Assembly (NCBI GenBank): GCA_963210315.1
Contig: OY723272.1
Coordinates: forward strand, 1,116,001-1,180,000
DNA: 64,000 nt
From: Rhynchopus euleeides
Lineage: Eukaryota > Euglenozoa > Diplonemea > Diplonemida > Diplonemidae
Direction of reading: 5' to 3'
A program made the translations under genes and the position numbers. The number at the start of each line of letters is the position of its first letter. The first letter of the stretch is position 1. The notes under the pieces were generated by a model. That model did no database searches. It saw nothing but the letters and a program-made list of their open reading frames with translations, and was not told the origin of the DNA. Shown in pieces: positions 31,939 through 43,199 of this stretch.

Positions 31939-33123
31939 TGGGTGCGTCCATAAACCCCCCCCCCAAATACCGTAATCTAGGGATTTTTTCAGGTTTTCGC
32001 CCATTTCCGACCATCTACGCCCCTCTGTCACCCGCCAGACACCCACAAAACCCATACCGCACCTCCGGATGTGGTCTCAGAGGGCATTGGCACCCCCCAG
32101 TGGCCATTTTCTACGGATTTCCTGTCATTTTTGACCCCTGCCAGCCACCTCGCATATATGGTAGTAGAGCCGGGAGGTTTCTTGGTACACGGTTTGAGAA
32201 GCTTGATGGCAAGGTCATCACACAAGATGCCTTGCTGGCAGAGCCCAGCACTCTGGCCCACTCTAGCAACCTGCGACTTCGAACCAGAGTGACATGGAGG
32301 TGCAATGGATCTGTGCAGGTGGCGGCTGTCTCAGAGCCCCAGAGTCCCAAGTCGGGTAGGCTGGTGGTCGGTGACGACATTCTTCCTCGAAACACCAGAG
32401 AACCGAGTCGAGCCGGGTCAGGTCAGCAATGGGTTGCACCCCCCAGCTCGCCGACAGACAGACCGAGGCTGCCCTTATGCCGAGCCATTGGCAGGGTGGA
32501 CCACGGGATGTGTACTATTGTGGAATATCTTCTTCGGTAGGAGCATTGCAGGTCAACTTTCTTGGGCCTGCAGCAACCACCCCGATCACATGAAGCCCCC
32601 CGTTCCTCAACACGGTGGAACATGATGTGAGCCCTCTGTTCTTATCGCTGCATGTGGCCTGCCCCCGAAAGGGCCCTCGCCCGATTTGATTCCCCTGAGA
32701 CCATCGTGGCCTCGGTGTACTGTTTCAAGAACAATACGAGAAGGGCCCTCTTGATGTGCCCCTGTACAGTGGCTGCTCGGTGACACTAAGCTGTGAAGAT
32801 GATGCGGTGCTGACACCACACACACCGTTGTCTCCGAAAGGGGCCCAGGTCGCAATGATGAAATCAGCACTTGTTGCGCCACAAGGGGCCCCTTTGAGGC
32901 GGTTCTGCGGGGTGGCTGGCCAGGGGTCGAAAATGACAGGAAAACCGTAAAAAATGGCCACTGGGGGGTGCCAATGCCCTCTGAGACCACATCCGGAGGT
33001 GCGGTATGGGTTTTGTGGGTGTCTGGCGGGTGACAGAGGGGCGTAGATGGTCGGAAATGGGCGAAAACCTGAAAAAATCCCTAGATTACGGTATTTGGGG
33101 GGGGGGGTTTATGGACGAGGCCA
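31939..33123. mobile_element. Element J (TA TSD) nested in I
   Basis: Ends TGGGTGCGTCCATAAACCC and GGGTTTATGGACGAGGCCA, TA at 31937-31938 and 33124-33125. Removing it restores TTTACATATGTAAATC. The outer ~190 bp are inverted repeats (CCGTAATCTAGGGATTTTTTC, GGAGGTGCGGTATGGG). The ~800-bp centre has no recognised domain. A partial copy interrupts the WD40 gene at 35935-36201; the related K is at 57371-58565. Confidence 0.85.
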
Positions 33124-33300
33124 TATGTAAATCGGAATTTACATATGTAAATCCAGATTTACATATGTAAATCTGGAAGTTGCATATGTAAATCCCAGGT
33201 TTACATATGTAAATCCTGACTGTCTTATGTCAGCCCGGGATTTTCATATGCAAAATGATATGCAAAATGATATGCATTTTACATATGTAAACCGCTGTTT
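33123..33300. repeat. TTTACATATGTAAAT palindrome array of element I
   Basis: About six copies of ACATATGTAAA, some followed by TCC/TCTGG, then three CATATGCAAAATGATATGCA-type copies toward the element end. Likely binding sites for the factor that mobilises I. Confidence 0.75.
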
Positions 33301-33312
33301 AAGACCACCGTG

Positions 33313-34619
33313 AAGGAGTTCGCGCATCGCTCATCATCCTCTTTTTGGATCACGTCGTGAATCACGTCGCGATGCAGTGATCACAACATTGCCGCGATAT
33401 GAAGAATCGCACTCATTCTTGTGACCTCAGGTGAGAGAATGTAGGAGGGGAAAGCTGGCCTATCCAGTTCCCACTCCCAGATAATTGACAGTCTACCACA
33501 GTGCACAGAGCTCACCACTCCTTGCGGGCGTGGAGGTGAACGAGCTCGCTGCCACTGCCTCCTCTGAAACGACACACACGTATCATGTCACTGGTGACGT
33601 TTCACCAGGGGAAAATGATAAGGCAGCCGTTTGCGGCAAACCCGGGGAAAAACAAAAAGATCGGACGTTGTTTTGTGCGCCAAACCCGGGTGAACAAACC
33701 TCACATGGTTTGCCTGATGAAGGTTGGTGTGAATGTGCGCACAGTCATAACAACAAGGCAAGGTAGATTGTGTTTGTCACCCAAAGCGCTGCCAACTATC
33801 ATGTTCACTGCGAAAAAGCACACGACTAAACATTCAAAATTATCCAACGGCAATCACTAGTTCTCTTCAAGACGATCTCCACTGCACTTCGGAGCTTCTG
33901 TGCAAGTCCCACACAATGTGAACCTTTGAAAAACACAATAAATCGCACTTTCAAATAATGGATAGGGCAAACCCGACCTGGGGAGGGCAGTCGCAACCAT
34001 GGCTCGCGGCATGCAACCGATGTCTGTTGGGTGTGCACTTGGTGGGAGCTAAAATGTAGACATCGGTTGATACCGCGATCTTGGTCCGGTTCTGACCTTG
34101 CGCTCAGCCTGGCCTGATGATGATTCCGTAGACTCGTTCAGCGGATATTTTTTTAACTTCATTCCCCCCCCCCCTCCCTCGTTGTGCACTACGTCGTTGT
34201 AGTGTTGGCCCCGTGTGATTCTTTTCCATAGGAAAGTTCCCAAGGATAGCGCCCTGTGTGGTGCCGTTATTCCCGCATGGAGCGCCTGAAACAGCGTTGT
34301 TCAACTTCTGATAATGTGATGACATGAAGGGGCCTCAGGCGCCAAATTTAAAGCCATTTTTTTTGTGAGACGTCTTTGCCTGATCTGGCAAAGGTATTGT
34401 TTGTTGAATGAGTTGAACGATATTTGGCCGTGTTCGTAGCGTCCCCCGGTGAGGGGTCGCTGTTTCGTGTTCTCCTTGGTGCGAGGTGCCAGGTTGTTTT
34501 ATTGACCCTGTCCTGCCGCGCCCATCAGGGTGCGTGCACAGGGCTTGTTCTGTGTTTCCTTCGTGTCCCGTGCTATGTGGAAACCCGCCCCTGGACGACA
34601 AGCACGATGTGCTGCACGG
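33313..34619. other. 3' flank of the WD40 gene; start of the tandem duplication
   Basis: No gene. From about 33885 the sequence is duplicated downstream of the sister gene: 33964-34143 is nearly identical to 37750-37936 (ACCCGACCTGGGGAGGG ... GTAGACTCGTTCAGCGG), with weaker similarity up to the stop codon. The duplication therefore covers 3' flanks as well as genes. Confidence 0.6.
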
Positions 34620-36668
34620 TCACAGGCTCCACACGAACAGGGACCTGTCCCCGCCAACGGAAACAATCTTGCTGCTGTCGGTGGTGAAGGCAATCCTGTA
34701 GACCGCCAGCGAGTGGCCCCGGAAGGCACGGTGCTTCCCTGTCTGCACGTTCCACACAACCACCTCCTGGAGGCCTGCAGCGGCGATGTGCTTGCCGTCA
34801 GGCGAGTACACCACGTCGAAGAGGAAGCCCGAGGGCATGCGGTACTGCTGCTGGTCGCCCGCCTTGCTCCACACACGCACAGACCCGTCAACGAAGCCAT
34901 ACAGCAGCTCTGTGCCGCTGGGTGAGAAGGCCATGGCGCGCATGTCGCCCAGCACCTCGGGCAGCTCTTCCCTGCGCGCACCGTTGTCGGCATTCCACAC
35001 CTGCACGCGTGCATCGACACTGGTACCCACCGTCGCAATGGACTCCCCGTTCGGTGTGAAGACAGCATCGCGCGTGTAGCCCTGGATCACAAGGACGACA
35101 CGCCCGGTGGCGACCTCGAACTTCTGCACAGCCCGGTCGCTGCCAGCGCTGATGACGTACTGTGCGTCGGTAGAGAAGGCCACGCGGCGCACCGGCAGCT
35201 GCCCCTGGGCAGGCAGCACAGACACTGTGATCCCTGTTGCAGCCTCGCACACGATCAGCTGCCCCTGTGCGCCGCCCGCAGCGATACGCGCCCCGTCAGG
35301 CGAGAAGGCCAGGTCGTACGCCACAAAGTCCACACAGGCAAGGCGCGAGAGGAAGGCACCGGTGTCGGCCCTGAACATGCGCACCACCCCGTCATCCCCA
35401 CCTGTCGCGATGGTCGCACCGTCGGGCGACACAGCCACAGAGCGCACGGCCTGCAGGTGGCGCACATGCAGGTCGCACTTGAGGCCTGCGCACGATACCA
35501 CCATCGTGTCCGCCGGCGGGCACGCTGCCGGAACGTCCGTCTGAGGCGGTGTCGTGGGGACAACAGTCGGCGGCGACGGTGTCTCCGGGGCGGGGGTAGG
35601 GGGCGACGGCGTCGGCGTCGATGGCGCAGGCGTCGGAGGTGCTGGTGTCGGCGGGGCGGGGGCCAGTGGTGCAGGTGTTGGGGGCGACGGCGTCGGTGGC
35701 GCGGGAGTCATTGGTGCAGGTGTCGGAGGTGCCGTCGGCGGTGCAGGTGTCGGAGGTGCAGATGTCAGGGGCGACAGCGTCGGCGGCGCAGGCGTCGGAG
35801 CAAAAGTCGAACCAGGAGGAAGTGGGGTCGGAGGTGCGGGTGTTGTCCACAACCAATTGAACCTCACCTTCAAAGAGGCCAGATCTCCTTGGCAGACGTA
35901 ATCGTGGAGAGGGCCTTGAGCGTAGGCAGTCATATGGGTGCGTCCATAAACCCCCCCCCCCCAAATACCGTAATCTAGGGATTTTTTCAGGTTTTCGCCC
36001 ATTTCCGACCATCTACGCCCCTCTGTCACCCGCCAGACACCCACAAAACCCATACCGCACCTCCGGATGTGGTCTCAGAGGGCATTGGCACCCCCCAGTA
36101 GCCATTTTTTACGGTTTTCCTGTCATTTTCGACCCCTGGCCAGCCACCCCGCAGAACCGCCTCAAAGGGGCCCCTTGTGGCGCAACAAGTGCTGATTTCA
36201 TTCATCGTATTCGTGGAGAGGGCCTCGAACGTAGGCAGTCACATCGACAGTGCAGGTCTTGGTCTCTCGCTCCTCATCGTTGCCGGGAAAACCAGTTCCA
36301 AATGAACACCTCGGATTGGTATCGTCCTCCCATGCATCATAGGAGATCACAAGCTCCAGATCGTCTCCAGCAATCGCCTGCTCACCGGACACAGCCCACC
36401 TCCCATTCAATAGACAGTCGGCACCTGCGAGATCGCACTGCAGGCAACCGAGGTCCCTCGACACACCGCCTGTCACCGAGATGTTCCCCAGCATTGTGTA
36501 CTCTCGAGTAGAAAACCACGAACTACCATCGACAACCACCCCTCTGGACTTCTGCCAAACTTGGACAGACTCAAATGCGTATACACGGTCGGCACTGACC
36601 CCGCTCCGGAGAAGCACCAGAACTAGGCATATGGTGGCGTGCTGCTGCGACCAACGTACCACCCCCAT
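34620..36668 (-). pseudogene. Secreted stalk protein with WD40 repeats, interrupted by a partial J element
   Basis: 5' part (36668-36198): signal peptide (QQHATICLVLVLL), then the same Cys-containing module as the sister gene (VQVWQKSRG, ISVTGGVSRDLGCLQCD, NPRCSFGTGFPGNDEE), stopping at HEYDE in J-derived sequence. 3' part (35932-34620): resumes at [16 protein letters not shown], then a Pro/Thr stalk (APPTPAPP units), then about seven WD40 blades, each with a SPDG-type turn and a closing VRVW/VVVW-type strand, ending FVWSL. Family knowledge: WD40 propellers bind proteins, but are usually intracellular; with the signal peptide this one would be extracellular. A 35-bp stretch is duplicated on either side of the J fragment with 3 differences. 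The two parts may come from different paralogues joined by a rearrangement. The 3' part is open on its own, so partial expression is possible. Confidence 0.65.
35935..36201. mobile_element. Partial J element (J') inside the WD40 gene
   Basis: One intact end, TGGGTGCGTCCATAAACCC, after TA 35933-35934. The sequence follows J inward through CCGCACCTCCGGATGTGG to GTGCTGATTTCAT, where similarity stops. The other half is missing. Confidence 0.85.
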
Positions 36669-38622
36669 CGTGTCCTTCAGAGGCCTGACTACCCCAACAC
36701 TCCAGGATTTCTGTCGGGGGATAGCAGAGGGTGTCGCGTGATGGCTGCAGATCTCCCCCACCCCCACCCCCGTTTACTGTTCCCTGCTCTGCCCACAATA
36801 TGCGCTATCGTCACTCCAATAACATTCACATCTGTGGAGGAAGTCCGGTGGCTGCCGTGTCCGAAATCGAGTGCTGTGCTCGAAGGGTCGCAAAGTGGGC
36901 TGGAGGCGGCACTAGAGGGATGAGGTTCCACGTTATTCATACGTTGTTATCGCAGAGCTGTTCGTTTGTCAAGGCACTGTAGCACCCAGGGGGGAGACAA
37001 TGTCGGCCCACACAACTACAACTACGGATTGATACTCTGGGTGCAGAGGGCACGCAGAGAAGAATTTGCGTCCACTGTATGGCTTCTCCCTTTGAGGAAA
37101 AAATCGTATTCCTCCCGCTATGAGACAAGACACACCATGAGAAAAAATCGTATTCCTCCCGCCATGAGACAACACCCAGCAACTGCAAAAAAGGCAGCTC
37201 CGGGCTACTTTTTGTGAGCGCACACTCCTATGTCAAAGGCTGTGGAAGCCCCTGTGAAGTGGCATGAAGGTTCAGTTTAGCCCTACAGCATGTTGCGATG
37301 GAGGCTGACGCACGGAACTGCCCGAGATTGGGCCCTTGGGGTGGGGTAGAGGTACAATGCAAGACTGAAAGGCTCCACTAGGGCCTTGTCGTGGTTAGCA
37401 CTGTGGGTCACCAGGAACCACTGCACAGATAAATATTCAGGAAAGGGGACGCGAACAGAAGGAGCACCGTGGGGTGGTCCTTCTGTTCCCCTGTCTGTTA
37501 GCGTGCCAAAGCCGGGGCAAGCAATCAACTCCCCGCAGCCCTGCTGTTGGGGTTGTCTTTTGTTGCCCGCAGCACTGCCCGCGATCTCACATTTCGTTCT
37601 TCACACGCACGGATAGTTTTCAACAGCGTCGAATATGCAACAAGCACTCGTTATATTGATGACCATGGGCTGCACTCGGGAGATTCTGTGCAAGTCCCAC
37701 ACAATCTAAACCCGAGGAAAGCATGGCCGCACTCACTTACAAAGTATAGACAGGGCAAACCCGACCTGGGGAGGGCAGTCGCAACCATGGCTCGCGGCAT
37801 GCAACCGATGTCTGTTGGGTGTGCACTTGGTGGGAGCTAAAATGTAGACATCGGTTGATACCGCGATCTTGGTCCGGTTCTGACCTTGCGCTCAGCCTGG
37901 CCTGATGATGACCCTTCTGTAGACTCGTTCAGCGGTTTATTCACACATGATTACTTCACGCGTGATTCACACCCTGTTGCACAGTTTATGCCTGCTCAGA
38001 ACTCGGCATTCAGTGTGCGAGTGTCACCTTTGTTTTACCTTTGTGCCCGTCCCCCCACGTTGTGCGCTACGTCGTTGTAGCGTTGGCCCGCTCGTGTGCT
38101 TCTTTCCGGGGTCGGGTCAGGGATAGTGCCCTGTGTGGTGCCGTTTTCTCCCGCAGTGCGGGTGGGTTGCCGTGCGTCGACACGAAGACACCTCCCCATT
38201 GAGAGCCAAAATTTTTGTGTTGAGACGTCTTTTCCTGATATGGCAAAGGTCCTGTTCGTTGGTTTCCCCCTGGCCTGCCGCACCCATCAGGGTGCGTGGA
38301 CAGGGCGCGTACTTGTTTTCTTTCGTGTTCTGTGATTTGTGACCAACCCGCCCTTTGCCCCGCCCGGGTGAGGTCCCTACCCCTTCCCCCGTCTCGTCAG
38401 CAGTTCCTCCTCGGTCTCGTGGAGCAGGCCTTTTCTAAACAAAGAAATGAACGAACCCGAACACGGCTCAAATTCGTTTGAATTCGTTCAACGGAAAATA
38501 TTACGGTCGTGTGTGGCATATATGTCATGTTCGGTGCATTTGGAATAGGCTCTGCCCTGGTTGCGTTGTCCTGGCTCGTGCGCCAGCAAGACAGGGTCGG
38601 GATCATCACAAACGTCAATCAC
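36669..38622. other. Spacer between the duplicated stalk-protein genes
   Basis: Holds the 5' flank of the WD40 gene (TGTCGGGGGATA..., shared with the sister gene 5' flank near 40970) and the 3' flank of the sister gene (from about 37675). A 50-bp imperfect tandem repeat (AAAAAATCGTATTCCTCCCGC) is at 37088-37165. No separate gene recognised. Confidence 0.5.
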
Positions 38623-40944
38623 TCACTCTGGGGTATCGCCCGGCATGCGGATGACGCCGTCCCACTTCAGGACTAGGTACCGCTCCTCTGGGTCCCAGAT
38701 GTCGCTCAGGTCGCCCTCCAGCAGCGCAGCCTCCTCGGCAGTCAGTCCGCGCTGCACAGGCTCAGCGCTGCACTCTGTAGCAGGCAGCAGCGGGCATGCC
38801 ACTGCAGATGTGTCGGTGCTGCCCTGATGTGCCAGTTTGGTCACAGATGGTTTCACATCTGCAGGGTCTATGATCCCATGCATCACGTCCGCGAAGCACA
38901 GCCAGTGTGCGGCAAACCGCATTGCGCCACGTTTCCCAGTGGTCTCACGCCATTCTGCGTAGCGGTCACGTATGAACATGGCAGTGCAAACGACGAACTG
39001 CACCAGCATGCCCCACGTCACGCACTCGGACACTACCTCACCAGCAGCCTCTGATGCGTCCTCTCCCGTCTCCGTGTGAACGATAGAGAGCACCACCACC
39101 ACCAGCTCCCCCCCCAGCAGCAGGGCATTCGACGCGTTCTCGAACAGTGTCAGGAAGGGGCGGCTGCACACGACCTTCGCAAGCAGCACCAGCACAACGG
39201 CACCCACCCCTGCCGCACGCCCCAAGCACGCAGCCTCGCTGTGTGCCTGCACGGTCTGCAGCCCACCGAGCACCACCGCAGCCGCTAGCTCCCACAGCAG
39301 GAAGTAGCGGCTGTCCCACGTGTAGGCGTCGAACACGGCGAACCACACACCCATCCACGCCTCGTTGTCTGCCTCCTTCCCTTGGTCGGTACGCGCCATC
39401 CACTCCTGCGTCCCGCTGAACATACGGAACCACAGCGTGTGTGTGCCCTCAACAGGCCTGCAGCAGCACCGCTGCGAGGCGACTGTCACCACCGCCACCA
39501 CAAACAGCCACAGCACCGCAAGCACAACCAGCAGGAGCATCCCTGCCCATTTGTATGTGCTGTGCAACGCAATCATGAATGCAGATGGCAAAATCGATGC
39601 GTAAAGGAAGGCGAAGGGCACGGCCAGCCACCCGATACGCGAACGCCCCAAGAGGCGCATGTTCTCGATGCGTGTCGGGTGGCGTCCTGTGACGTGCCAG
39701 AAGTACCGCCGCAGGGCTGCGTACACCCCTGTGACCAGCAGGCACAGCGACCCGCATGCCACAGCCACGAACACCACGGCGCCCAGGTGTGCGGCGTACG
39801 CACCAGGACCCACACGCTGTGTCAGTGGGTTCACCACAGGGCTGACCTCAGGCACACCCTCCTCACAGCGCCGCGACAGATCCACAGCTGAGTAGATGCT
39901 GACCATGGCGCCTGTTGATGTGGACCCCACACTGCCAGCGAACCCGACGGTTGCGACTGCGGTAGCGACAGCCAGCCTCCTGACGCTCGCTGGTGCGAGA
40001 GGGACAGCACTGATGTTCACCGGTGCTGGCATGTCGGGTGCTGCGGGAGTTCGAGGCAAATCTGTCGGCGGCACAGGCGTCGGCGGTGCAGAAGTTGCAG
40101 GTACAGCTGTTGGCGGTGCGCTAGTCGGTGATGCAGGTGTTGGCGGTGCAGGTGTCGGAGGTGCAAAAGTTGAACCAACAGGAAGTGGGGTCGGCGGCAC
40201 AGGTGTTGGAGGTACAGCTGTCAGAGGTGCAGGTGCAGGCGGCGCAGGTGTCGGCGGTACAACTGTCAGAGGTGCAGGTGTTGGAGGTGCAGGTGTCGGC
40301 GGAACTGCTGTCAGAGGTGCAGGCGTCGGCGGCGCAGGTGTTGGAGGTGCAGCTGTCGGTGGTGCAAGTGTCGGAGGTGCAGCTGTCAGAGGCGCAGGCG
40401 TCGGAGCAAAAGTTGAACCAGGAGCAAGTGTCGGAGGGGAGGGTGTTGTACACCACCAATTGAACCTCACCTTCAAAGAGGCCAGATCTCCTTGGCAGAC
40501 GTATTCGTGGAGAGGGCCTCGAACGTAGGCAGTCACATCGACAGTGCAGGTCTTGGTCTCTCGCTCCTCATCGTTGCCGGGAAAACCAGTTCCAAATGAA
40601 CACCTCGGATTGGTATCATCCTCCCATGCATCATAGGAGATCACAAGCTCCAGATCGTCTCCAGCAATCTTCTGCTCACCGGACACAGCCCACCATCCAT
40701 CCAATACACAGTCGGTATCGCGACTGTCACACTTCAGACAACCGAGGTCCTTCGACACACCGCCTGTCACTGAGATGCTCCCCCGCATTGTGTACTCTCG
40801 ACTCGATGACAGCCCAACATCGCCAGACTCCCCTCTGAACTTCTGCCAAACTTGAACAGAGTCAAATAAGTATATACAGGCGTTGACCTCACTCCGGAGA
40901 AGCACCAGAACGAGGCATATGGCGGCGTGCTGCTGTGACCCCAT
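38623..40944 (-). CDS. Secreted-type stalk protein with polytopic membrane domain
   Basis: 773 codons from the ATG at 40942-40944. This start is chosen because it opens a signal peptide (MGSQQHAAICLVLVLLRSEV) and a CCCCCGACAG acceptor lies about 30 bases upstream, in the same place as in the sister gene. Layout: signal peptide; Cys-containing module about 22-160 ([57 protein letters not shown]); Pro/Thr/Ala stalk about 165-305 (APPTPAP and variants); then roughly eight hydrophobic segments between about 380 and 660; and a cytosolic-looking tail with acidic EEAALLEGDLSDIWD. I do not recognise the module or the membrane domain. Surface receptor or sensor is inference from the layout. The neighbouring WD40 gene shares everything up to the stalk. 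Confidence 0.75.
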   Translation of the reverse strand: MGSQQHAAICLVLVLLRSEVNACIYLFDSVQVWQKFRGESGDVGLSSSREYTMRGSISVTGGVSKDLGCLKCDSRDTDCVLDGWWAVSGEQKIAGDDLELVISYDAWEDDTNPRCSFGTGFPGNDEERETKTCTVDVTAYVRGPLHEYVCQGDLASLKVRFNWWCTTPSPPTLAPGSTFAPTPAPLTAAPPTLAPPTAAPPTPAPPTPAPLTAVPPTPAPPTPAPLTVVPPTPAPPAPAPLTAVPPTPVPPTPLPVGSTFAPPTPAPPTPASPTSAPPTAVPATSAPPTPVPPTDLPRTPAAPDMPAPVNISAVPLAPASVRRLAVATAVATVGFAGSVGSTSTGAMVSIYSAVDLSRRCEEGVPEVSPVVNPLTQRVGPGAYAAHLGAVVFVAVACGSLCLLVTGVYAALRRYFWHVTGRHPTRIENMRLLGRSRIGWLAVPFAFLYASILPSAFMIALHSTYKWAGMLLLVVLAVLWLFVVAVVTVASQRCCCRPVEGTHTLWFRMFSGTQEWMARTDQGKEADNEAWMGVWFAVFDAYTWDSRYFLLWELAAAVVLGGLQTVQAHSEAACLGRAAGVGAVVLVLLAKVVCSRPFLTLFENASNALLLGGELVVVVLSIVHTETGEDASEAAGEVVSECVTWGMLVQFVVCTAMFIRDRYAEWRETTGKRGAMRFAAHWLCFADVMHGIIDPADVKPSVTKLAHQGSTDTSAVACPLLPATECSAEPVQRGLTAEEAALLEGDLSDIWDPEERYLVLKWDGVIRMPGDTPE

Positions 40945-41457
40945 TTGATTCACGAATACCCCGGATTCCTGTCGGGGGATATGTGAGGGTTGCGTCTGCA
41001 TGTGTGGCATTTTGAAAGAGTGATCCATTGGTGGAACTGTGCCACACGCTGCAACCTCAACCCTTTCCACCCATGCATACCACAGCCGATAGCCTCGCAG
41101 GCAAGAGGAGGGTGTCGTGATGGCTGCAGATCTGATGAAAGGGCGGGTATACTGTTGACTGCTCTGCCGTGACATCGCAAGGCGGGGTATTCCAACCTGT
41201 TGGACAACATCTGAGCCGATATTTCGGCAGCCCCACCGAAGAGGCACACAAAGCTATTCAAAGAAAGAACCGCGAAGCGGTGTGGGAAAAGCAGCACACA
41301 GACATGCCAGAGGGGGATACAGAGGCTGCAGGGGTCAGGGCGTCACCAAGCACAAAGCGACGCACTCCCCTTGATGTGACTTCGGATAGGCACTGTCTAC
41401 TGCGGCAAGGGGTGTCGAGAAGGGAACTGTTCTCATCACTTCTTGTGGAAAACCTGG
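40945..41457. other. 5' flank of the membrane stalk gene
   Basis: Part of the tandem duplication (GATGGCTGCAGATCT is also upstream of the WD40 gene). A plus-strand open frame, 41169-41579, has no recognised domain and partly overlaps the pseudogene to the right. Confidence 0.4.
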
Positions 41458-42809
41458 TCACAAGGGTAACCCAGGCAATACTAACACAGACCAAGGCGTT
41501 GGGACAGGCAGTGTACCTTGTGTGCGGCCCACGGCAACGAGGAGATGGAATGCACAGTCAACCGGTGAGGTTAAGGTGAGTGCCAGGGCACCGGCCATGT
41601 AAAGCGATTGCGAAAGATACAGGAGGAAAAACGTGGCCACAGTGGCAGTGCTGCGCATGATCACCCTGGTGCGCTCGGCATACACCTGCCCTGGGCATCC
41701 CAGCAGGGCGGTGTGTGTGGCGCGTGTCAGGGGGGCGTCGCGCAGGCGCGGCAGGCCGTAGCGCAGCAGCTGCACCAGCTGCCGCACGTCGTAGGGTGTG
41801 GGGCTGTCGCGGAGCTGCGCAGAAGGCGGCACACTCACGTCGATGGTTGCTCCCGTCGAACAGTCCCAGCTCGCGCAGTGTGGCGGTGCTGTCGGCGGCA
41901 GTGCCCAAGACTGCAGCATCCGACGACAGGTCGCTGGCCCCCACCTCCACAGCTGCACGGAGGCGCAGCGTGGTGAGCACCGTGTCGGGTGGCACAGCCA
42001 CGATGCGGGTCTGCGGCACCACCAGCGCGATGCGGTAGCTGCCAGCACAGTCTGTGTCTTGCAGCACCTCCGGCAGCACAGCAGGTGGGCTGTCAGGCAC
42101 GACCGGGCAGCTGTCGTAGCCACTGGAGTCATCCACATCCCCTGCCGCCACTGCCTCCTCCCACCAGCGCTGGACTGCTGCCGTCGTGGCTGCATACTGC
42201 GAGTCCTCGCGCTTGAAGGGCACCAACGCCCTGTACTTTGGGACAGTCACCGACATCAGCAGGAGCGCAGGAAATCCCAGGGTGAACAGAGTGAAGGGTG
42301 CCAAGCAGGACAGCCTCCCTTGACCGTCGGGGAGAGCTTGCAGGAGGCGCAGTATCAAGCTGCACGACATACAGCAGGCGCCACACAACGCTGTCCAGCC
42401 AGACACCGGCAAGGGCACAGCCGACCAACACAGGCCGCACTGCCGCTGCCACAGGGTAGGCGAAGGTCAGAGTGGCCTGCAGCACAGCGAGAGCGGCCTC
42501 TGTCTGCTCAGCACCCTGCACCTCAGGGCACAGCCGAATCCTGCCGTCGGCAGTGGTGGTGTTGTCCCCAACCCACGTGCACTGCAGCCTGCCCGCGTCG
42601 TGCCAGTCTGCCTCTTGCGGCGTGGAGGATGCAGCGGCGCAGATGACCACATCCTCTGCCCGCGGGTGCCGCAACGTGTAGCAAGGTGCACCGTAGGACA
42701 GCAGGAGGAGCGGCGCCCCGATGAACAGCAGCAGTGCAAGAGTCGGGTACCCGCCCCCCAGCGACACCCATGCCATGCGCTGCAGCTCGCAGCCCTTGGG
42801 GAAGCGCAT
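41458..42809 (-). pseudogene. Frameshifted multi-pass membrane protein gene
   Basis: Three overlapping minus-strand frames read as one protein: 42809 to about 42370 (hydrophobic LALLLFIGAPLLLLSYGA; AVLQATLTFAYPVAAAV; LAGVWLDSVVWRLLYVV), then a shift to the frame containing LAPFTLFTLGFPALLLMSV and an acidic loop down to LRELGLFDGS (about 41860), then a second shift to VPPSAQLRDSPTPYDVRQL and a last segment, ATVATFFLLYLSQSLYMAGALAL, ending at 41458. Composition and hydrophobic pattern continue across both junctions. Either the gene is dead, or the assembly has two indels in GC-rich sequence. It may be a diverged relative of the membrane domain of the gene to its left; family unknown. Confidence 0.5.
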
Positions 42810-42904
42810 GCCAGGGGTATTCCTAACTTTCCAGGGTCGGGGGAAAACTGGGTCGATGGGGGAAAAAAGGGGGGGAGCTGGGCAAAGACTGTCAAAAAGG
42901 GGGG

Positions 42905-42940
42905 TAAAAAAATTTTCGCGCGCTTCGCGCGCGAAACGTG
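42905..42940. repeat. CGCGCG hairpin
   Basis: TTCGCGCGCTTCGCGCGCGAA, an inverted repeat just upstream of the frameshifted gene. Confidence 0.6.
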
Positions 42941-43199
42941 CGCGCTCAGCTAGCAGCTCCATGGTGGCCCGTGTTTTCTTCGCGCCCATTGCATCTGCAA
43001 CTTCCTTGGGGTGCAGGACCTCCCCATGATTGACGGGGTGGGCAGCATGACAGACGATGACGTAGCATCGACCCACAGGGCTTGCACTTTTTGGGACTCC
43101 CCCTGAAACAGCTGCGTGATGAACTCATGTTCAAGATGGCATGACACGCAGGATCCAATAGGCTACCTTTCAAACGGGGGGTGCCTGTCCCTGCTGGAC

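Larger units (their letters stand above)
24120..33312. mobile_element. Element I: 9.2-kb R-type element carrying L2, G, H and J
   Basis: Ends CACGGTGGTCTTA and TAAGACCACCGTG, followed inward by AAAATGCATATCATTTTGC on both sides; possible 2-bp TSD AA. Subterminal repeats are TTTACATATGTAAAT palindromes, best seen at 33123-33300. L2, G and J each interrupt one of these palindromes. Without nested elements I is about 2.1 kb; its remaining interior (30147-31936) has no recognised gene. Confidence 0.72.

Noticed and set aside
41169..41579. 136-codon plus-strand frame
   Set aside because: No domain, overlaps the membrane pseudogene, opposite strand to all other host genes here; left as unsupported.
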